Positions 7,298 to 10,507 of a DNA stretch of 10,507 nt are shown here, piece after piece. The notes under the pieces were generated by a model. That model did not search any database. It was not told where the DNA came from and saw only the letters and a program-made list of their open reading frames with translations. How positions within the stretch are numbered: the first letter of the stretch is position 1; each line of letters begins with the position of its first letter. The stretch is from Deltaproteobacteria bacterium (GTDB lineage Bacteria > Desulfobacterota > Anaeroferrophillalia > Anaeroferrophillales > Tharpellaceae), in the NCBI GenBank assembly GCA_030633185.1, contig DAOVTG010000071.1, positions 1-10,507 of the forward strand, in the 5' to 3' direction. The position numbers and the translations under genes are program-made.

Positions 7298-7782
7298 CGG
7301 TTTCGCCAATGTTCTATGAGCCCACCGTCATCGAGCAGTTTCTGCATGAATTCGGGAATCGGCCGAGCCGTAAACTGTTTACCGATGGTCAGATCCTTAA
7401 TGGTTCCGGCGGCGGGATTGATGACCACCTCATGGCCCGCTTCTATAGCCAAAGAGGCTTCGGCTGATTCGAGAATCATAAGCCCGGTGTTAAAAGCGTT
7501 GCGATAGAAAATCCGGGCAAAAGTCGGGGCAATAATACAGGCTACTCCGGCGGCTTTAATGGCAATCGGGGCGTGCTCACGAGAGGAACCACAACCGAAA
7601 TTTTTACCGGCAACTATGATGTCGCCCACTTTGACCTTACCGGCAAATTCTATATCGGCATCTTCCATACAGTGTTTGGCCAGCTCCAGAGGATCCGAGG
7701 TATTAAGATAGCGGGCCGGAATGATGGCATCAGTATCAACATCATCACCAAATTTCCAAACTTTTCCTTGTATTATATTCAT
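7273..7782 (-). CDS. leuD: 3-isopropylmalate dehydratase, small subunit
   Basis: This is the swivel-domain partner of LeuC, forming the heterodimer that converts 2-isopropylmalate to 3-isopropylmalate in leucine synthesis. The 169 residues are near the usual length for this subfamily. Motifs are FGDDVDTDAIIPARYL (11-26), GKNFGCGSSREHAP (59-72) and IFYRNAFNTGL (91-101). The start is the ATG at 7780-7782, one base after the leuC stop and with gaggtgg eight bases upstream; an upstream ATG at 7827 would overlap leuC by 44 bases and add non-family residues. The ordinary family sequence ends around GGLIEH; the final LSIEIFT and the TAG come from a dispersed repeat, so the natural C-terminus has been exchanged. 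The core is intact and activity is expected to be kept. Confidence 0.95.
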   Translation of the reverse strand: MNIIQGKVWKFGDDVDTDAIIPARYLNTSDPLELAKHCMEDADIEFAGKVKVGDIIVAGKNFGCGSSREHAPIAIKAAGVACIIAPTFARIFYRNAFNTGLMILESAEASLAIEAGHEVVINPAAGTIKDLTIGKQFTARPIPEFMQKLLDDGGLIEHWRNRLSIEIFT

Positions 7783-7783
7783 T

Positions 7784-9052
7784 TCAAACCACCTCTTCAG
7801 GGGTTGCGATGCGGCCCAAAATAGCACTGGCGGCGGCGACTGCCGGATTACTCAGGTAGACCTCGCTTTCGGGATGACCCATACGACCAACAAAATTGCG
7901 GTTGGTCGTCGCCACGGCCCGTTCACCGGCGGCCAAAACCCCCATATGACCACCAAGACAAGGACCGCAGGTCGGCGGCGAGATCAGGGCTTCGGCATCA
8001 AGAAAGATCTCGGTCAAACCCTCTTTGATCATCTGACGATAGACATCCTGGGTTCCGGGAATAATTAAAAGACGCATATAAGGTGCCGCTTTCCGGCCTT
8101 TGAGCAAGGACGCCGCCAAACGAAAATCCTCAATCCGGCCATTGGTACAAGAGCCGATCACGACTTGGTCGATCTCAATTTTATCGGCCGCCGCCTGATC
8201 AACTGAACGGCTTTTGTCGGGCCGCGGCGGATAGGCCACCTGGGGTCTGATCGTCGAAACATCGATCTCGATAGTTCTACAATAAACAGCATCGGGATCG
8301 CTGGCAAAAAGCGTATAGTCACGGCGGGCCCGGGGCCGGACATAGTCGAGAGTAATTTCGTCAGGAGCGATAATCCCGTTTTTAGCTCCCGCTTCAATCG
8401 CCATATTGGCCATCGACATACGGCCATACATCGGCAAAGTGTCGATGGTTTCACCCGTCATCTCAAGCGCCTGATAGAGAGCGCCATCAACTTTAAGAAT
8501 TCCGATCGTATGCAAAATCAGATCCTTGCCCTCAACCCAAGGTGCCAATTTACCGTGATAGACAATTTTAATGGATTCCGGAACCCTGAGCCAGACTTTG
8601 CCGGTTGCCATAGCAGCGGCCAGATCGGTACTGCCGACACCGGTAGCAAAAGCACCCAAGGCACCATAAGTACAGGTATGAGAATCGGCTCCGATAATTA
8701 AATCGCCCGGCAAAACCAGACCCTGCTCCGGCAAGAGAACATGCTCAATCCCGACCCGGCCGATCTCGAAATAGTTTTTGAGCCCCTGTTTTTTGGCAAA
8801 CTCACGTAATATCTTGGCCTGCTCAGCAGATTTGATATCTTTATTGGGGGTAAAATGGTCGGGAATCAGGAGTACCCGTTCGTCATCAAAAACCTTTTCC
8901 ACGCCGAGTTTTTCAAACTCGGCAATCGCAATCGGAGCCGTCACATCATTAGCCAAAGCAATATCAACGTCTGCTTCGATCAATTGTCCGGGTTCAACCT
9001 TATCAAGACCGGCATGAAAGGCAAGGATTTTTTCGGTTATAGTCTGGGACAT
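7784..9052 (-). CDS. leuC: 3-isopropylmalate dehydratase, large subunit
   Basis: This aconitase-family subunit binds the [4Fe-4S] cluster and, with LeuD, isomerises 2-isopropylmalate to 3-isopropylmalate. The 422 residues fit the shorter subfamily (archaeal and many anaerobic bacteria) rather than the ~466-residue E. coli form. Visible motifs are DHFTP (65-69), GADSHTCTYGALGAFATGVG (121-140), IGSCTNGR (299-306) and PPTCGPCLGGH (359-369). Cys302, Cys362 and Cys365 are the expected cluster ligands. RNFVGRMGHP (385-394) follows. The ATG at 9050-9052 has aggga/gggag upstream at good spacing. It starts 12 bases after the leuA stop and ends one base before the leuD start, so translation is probably coupled. 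Confidence 0.96.
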   Translation of the reverse strand: MSQTITEKILAFHAGLDKVEPGQLIEADVDIALANDVTAPIAIAEFEKLGVEKVFDDERVLLIPDHFTPNKDIKSAEQAKILREFAKKQGLKNYFEIGRVGIEHVLLPEQGLVLPGDLIIGADSHTCTYGALGAFATGVGSTDLAAAMATGKVWLRVPESIKIVYHGKLAPWVEGKDLILHTIGILKVDGALYQALEMTGETIDTLPMYGRMSMANMAIEAGAKNGIIAPDEITLDYVRPRARRDYTLFASDPDAVYCRTIEIDVSTIRPQVAYPPRPDKSRSVDQAAADKIEIDQVVIGSCTNGRIEDFRLAASLLKGRKAAPYMRLLIIPGTQDVYRQMIKEGLTEIFLDAEALISPPTCGPCLGGHMGVLAAGERAVATTNRNFVGRMGHPESEVYLSNPAVAAASAILGRIATPEEVV

Positions 9053-9064
9053 GAAGTTCTCCCT

Positions 9065-10507
9065 CTAAACCGTCACTTGGGGACGGTTACGTTTCTTATA
9101 TTCAAGTTTATTGAGAGCGTTCATATAGGCTTTGGCACTGGCAACGACAACGCAGGTATGAGCGCCTTGCCCCATAACCGTCAAGCCATCTTCGCGAATC
9201 CTGACTGTTACCTCACCGAGCGCGTCCGCACCCCCTGTAATTGATTTAACCTCATAAGTCAAGAGACGGCTCCGGGTGTTGGTCAGCTGTTTAATCGTCT
9301 TGAAAACCGCATCGATAGCACCGTCGCCAAACTCAGCCCCATGCCGGCTTTCACCCTCAACTTCGACCTCTAAAGTAGCACTCGGCATCGCTACCGTACC
9401 ACTGTTGACACTAACGAAATTAAGTTTGAAATAGTGGGGAATACGGATAATTTCATCGGCAATCAGAGCGTCGATATCCTCATCAAAGACCTCTTTTTTC
9501 TTGTCCGCCAGTTTTTTGAAAGCAGCAAAGGCAGTCTCAACCTGTTGCGGCTCAAGTTCGTAACCAAGGTTATTGATTTTCTCCTGAAAAGCGTGGCGAC
9601 CGGAGTGTTTGCCCATAACCAGACTACTTTGCGGCAGACCGATCGATTCAGGTGTCATAATCTCGTAGGTTGCTTTGTTTTTCAACATCCCATCCTGGTG
9701 GATGCCGGCCTCATGAGCAAAAGCGTTAGCCCCGACAATTGCTTTGTTGGGCTGGACCCGGATACCGGTGACCTGGCTGACCAGACGACTGGCAGGATAG
9801 ATCTGAGTCGTAACGATACCGGTCTCATAAGCCAGATTATCGGGCCGCGTGCGCAAGGCCATAACCAACTCTTCAAGTGAAGAGTTGCCGGCCCGCTCTC
9901 CGATGCCGTTAACTGTGCACTCAACTTGCCGAGCCCCGGCCTGAATGGCAGCAATTGAATTAGCGGTGGCCAGACCAAGATCGTTATGACAATGAACCGA
10001 GATAACAACGCCATCACCACCGTTAGACAGGCGCTCCCTGATTGAGCTGATCAATGAGAAATATTCACGAGGTACGGTATAGCCGACCGTATCTGGGATA
10101 TTGATCGTCGTCGCCCCGGCCTTAATCACGGCGGTAAAGATTTTAACCAGAAAATCGATATCACTGCGGGTCGCATCTTCAGCCGAAAATTCAATATTAG
10201 AGGTCAGGGTACGAGCGTAACCAACCGCAGCCACCGCCTGCTCGAGAACCGCATCGGGCTCCATTTGCAACTTATGCTGCATATGGATAGATGATGTCGC
10301 GATAAAGGTATGAATCCGGGGATCAGCCCCACCTTTCAAAGCCGCCCAGGCACGATCAATATCCTTCAGATTGGCACGAGCAAGTCCAGCCACTTGACAA
10401 CCTCGGATCTCGTCACTGACCAGTTTGACCCCGGCGAAATCCCCTTCTGAAGCGACTGGAAAACCGGCTTCGATAACATCAACCCCGAGCTTTTCGAGCT
10501 GCCGGGC
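9065..10507 (-). CDS. leuA: 2-isopropylmalate synthase (5' end outside the window)
   Basis: The enzyme condenses acetyl-CoA with 2-oxoisovalerate, the first committed step of leucine synthesis. 480 residues are in the window, and the frame stays open to its right edge. A GTG at 10391-10393 is internal (valine in GCQVAGLAR), not the start. The missing part, about 30 residues, should hold the DTTLRDGEQ metal/catalytic motif. Visible in the fragment are EAGFPVAS (13-20), the metal-binding HCHNDLG (172-178) and VNGIGERAGN (199-208). Also present are FAHEAGIHQDGM (263-274) and GKHSGRHAF (299-307). The C-terminal ~120 residues form the LeuA allosteric (leucine-binding) domain, so the product should be feedback-inhibited. 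First visible gene of the leuA-leuC-leuD operon; any leader or promoter is outside. Confidence 0.96.
   Translation of the reverse strand, partial: ARQLEKLGVDVIEAGFPVASEGDFAGVKLVSDEIRGCQVAGLARANLKDIDRAWAALKGGADPRIHTFIATSSIHMQHKLQMEPDAVLEQAVAAVGYARTLTSNIEFSAEDATRSDIDFLVKIFTAVIKAGATTINIPDTVGYTVPREYFSLISSIRERLSNGGDGVVISVHCHNDLGLATANSIAAIQAGARQVECTVNGIGERAGNSSLEELVMALRTRPDNLAYETGIVTTQIYPASRLVSQVTGIRVQPNKAIVGANAFAHEAGIHQDGMLKNKATYEIMTPESIGLPQSSLVMGKHSGRHAFQEKINNLGYELEPQQVETAFAAFKKLADKKKEVFDEDIDALIADEIIRIPHYFKLNFVSVNSGTVAMPSATLEVEVEGESRHGAEFGDGAIDAVFKTIKQLTNTRSRLLTYEVKSITGGADALGEVTVRIREDGLTVMGQGAHTCVVVASAKAYMNALNKLEYKKRNRPQVTV

Noticed and set aside
7783..7827. Longer LeuD start at 7827
   Set aside because: It would overlap leuC, has no family-like residues, and the ATG at 7780-7782 has a good ribosome site one base after the leuC stop.
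9065..10393. LeuA as a complete 442-residue protein starting at the GTG at 10391-10393
   Set aside because: The frame continues upstream to the window edge with clear LeuA sequence (EAGFPVAS), so that codon is an internal valine.
1..10507. Defence, toxin-antitoxin or secondary-metabolite system
   Set aside because: Every substantial coding region belongs to a known metabolic or transport family; no candidate components were found.

Overview
The window shows a compact bacterial chromosome segment. Gene content and protein style fit a Gram-negative anaerobe of the Desulfobacterota (former Deltaproteobacteria), for example a relative of the Desulfuromonadales or Desulfobacterales. The grounds are a ~1000-residue NAD-type glutamate dehydrogenase, an aconitase-like LeuC of about 420 residues with a separate small LeuD, and a leu/asd cluster. 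That assignment is inference from protein families; there is no rRNA or other marker here.

Layout from left to right. Positions 1-164 hold a structured repeat that ends inside the 3' end of a large glutamate dehydrogenase gene (160-3144, minus strand). A 236-bp divergent intergenic region (3145-3380) carries a second, inverted partial copy of that repeat, a possible promoter for the dehydrogenase and a terminator-like hairpin. Next is an Atg22/UMF1-type MFS transporter (3381-4667, plus). A PldB-like lysophospholipase/monoacylglycerol lipase (4683-5750, minus) converges on it with a 15-bp gap. Positions about 5828-6034 (plus) hold a 5'-truncated remnant of an AIM24/TIGR00266-family gene. The rest is biosynthetic and all on the minus strand, read right to left: leuA (5' end outside the window), leuC, leuD, a repeat-filled 205-bp gap, then asd.

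LeuA makes 2-isopropylmalate and LeuC/LeuD isomerise it to 3-isopropylmalate. LeuB, the next enzyme, is not in the window, although leuB often lies between leuD and asd in related genomes. In its place is a REP-like palindromic element plus a partial copy of the repeat seen at the left edge. Asd supplies aspartate semialdehyde for lysine/diaminopimelate, threonine and methionine. leuA-leuC-leuD are tightly packed (12-bp and 1-bp gaps) and clearly form an operon; whether asd is cotranscribed across the repeats is uncertain.

The most notable signal is a modular dispersed repeat. Its left module (27 bp, identical at 37-63 and 7271-7297) and right module (37 bp, 34 matches, at 128-164 and inverted at 3252-3288) sit at gene ends. 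They supply the stop codons of both the dehydrogenase gene and leuD, and the last seven residues of LeuD. The complete copy (37-164) encloses a long hairpin with a perfect 18-bp stem. No defence system, CRISPR array, tRNA, rRNA or complete insertion sequence was found; the genes themselves are ordinary.
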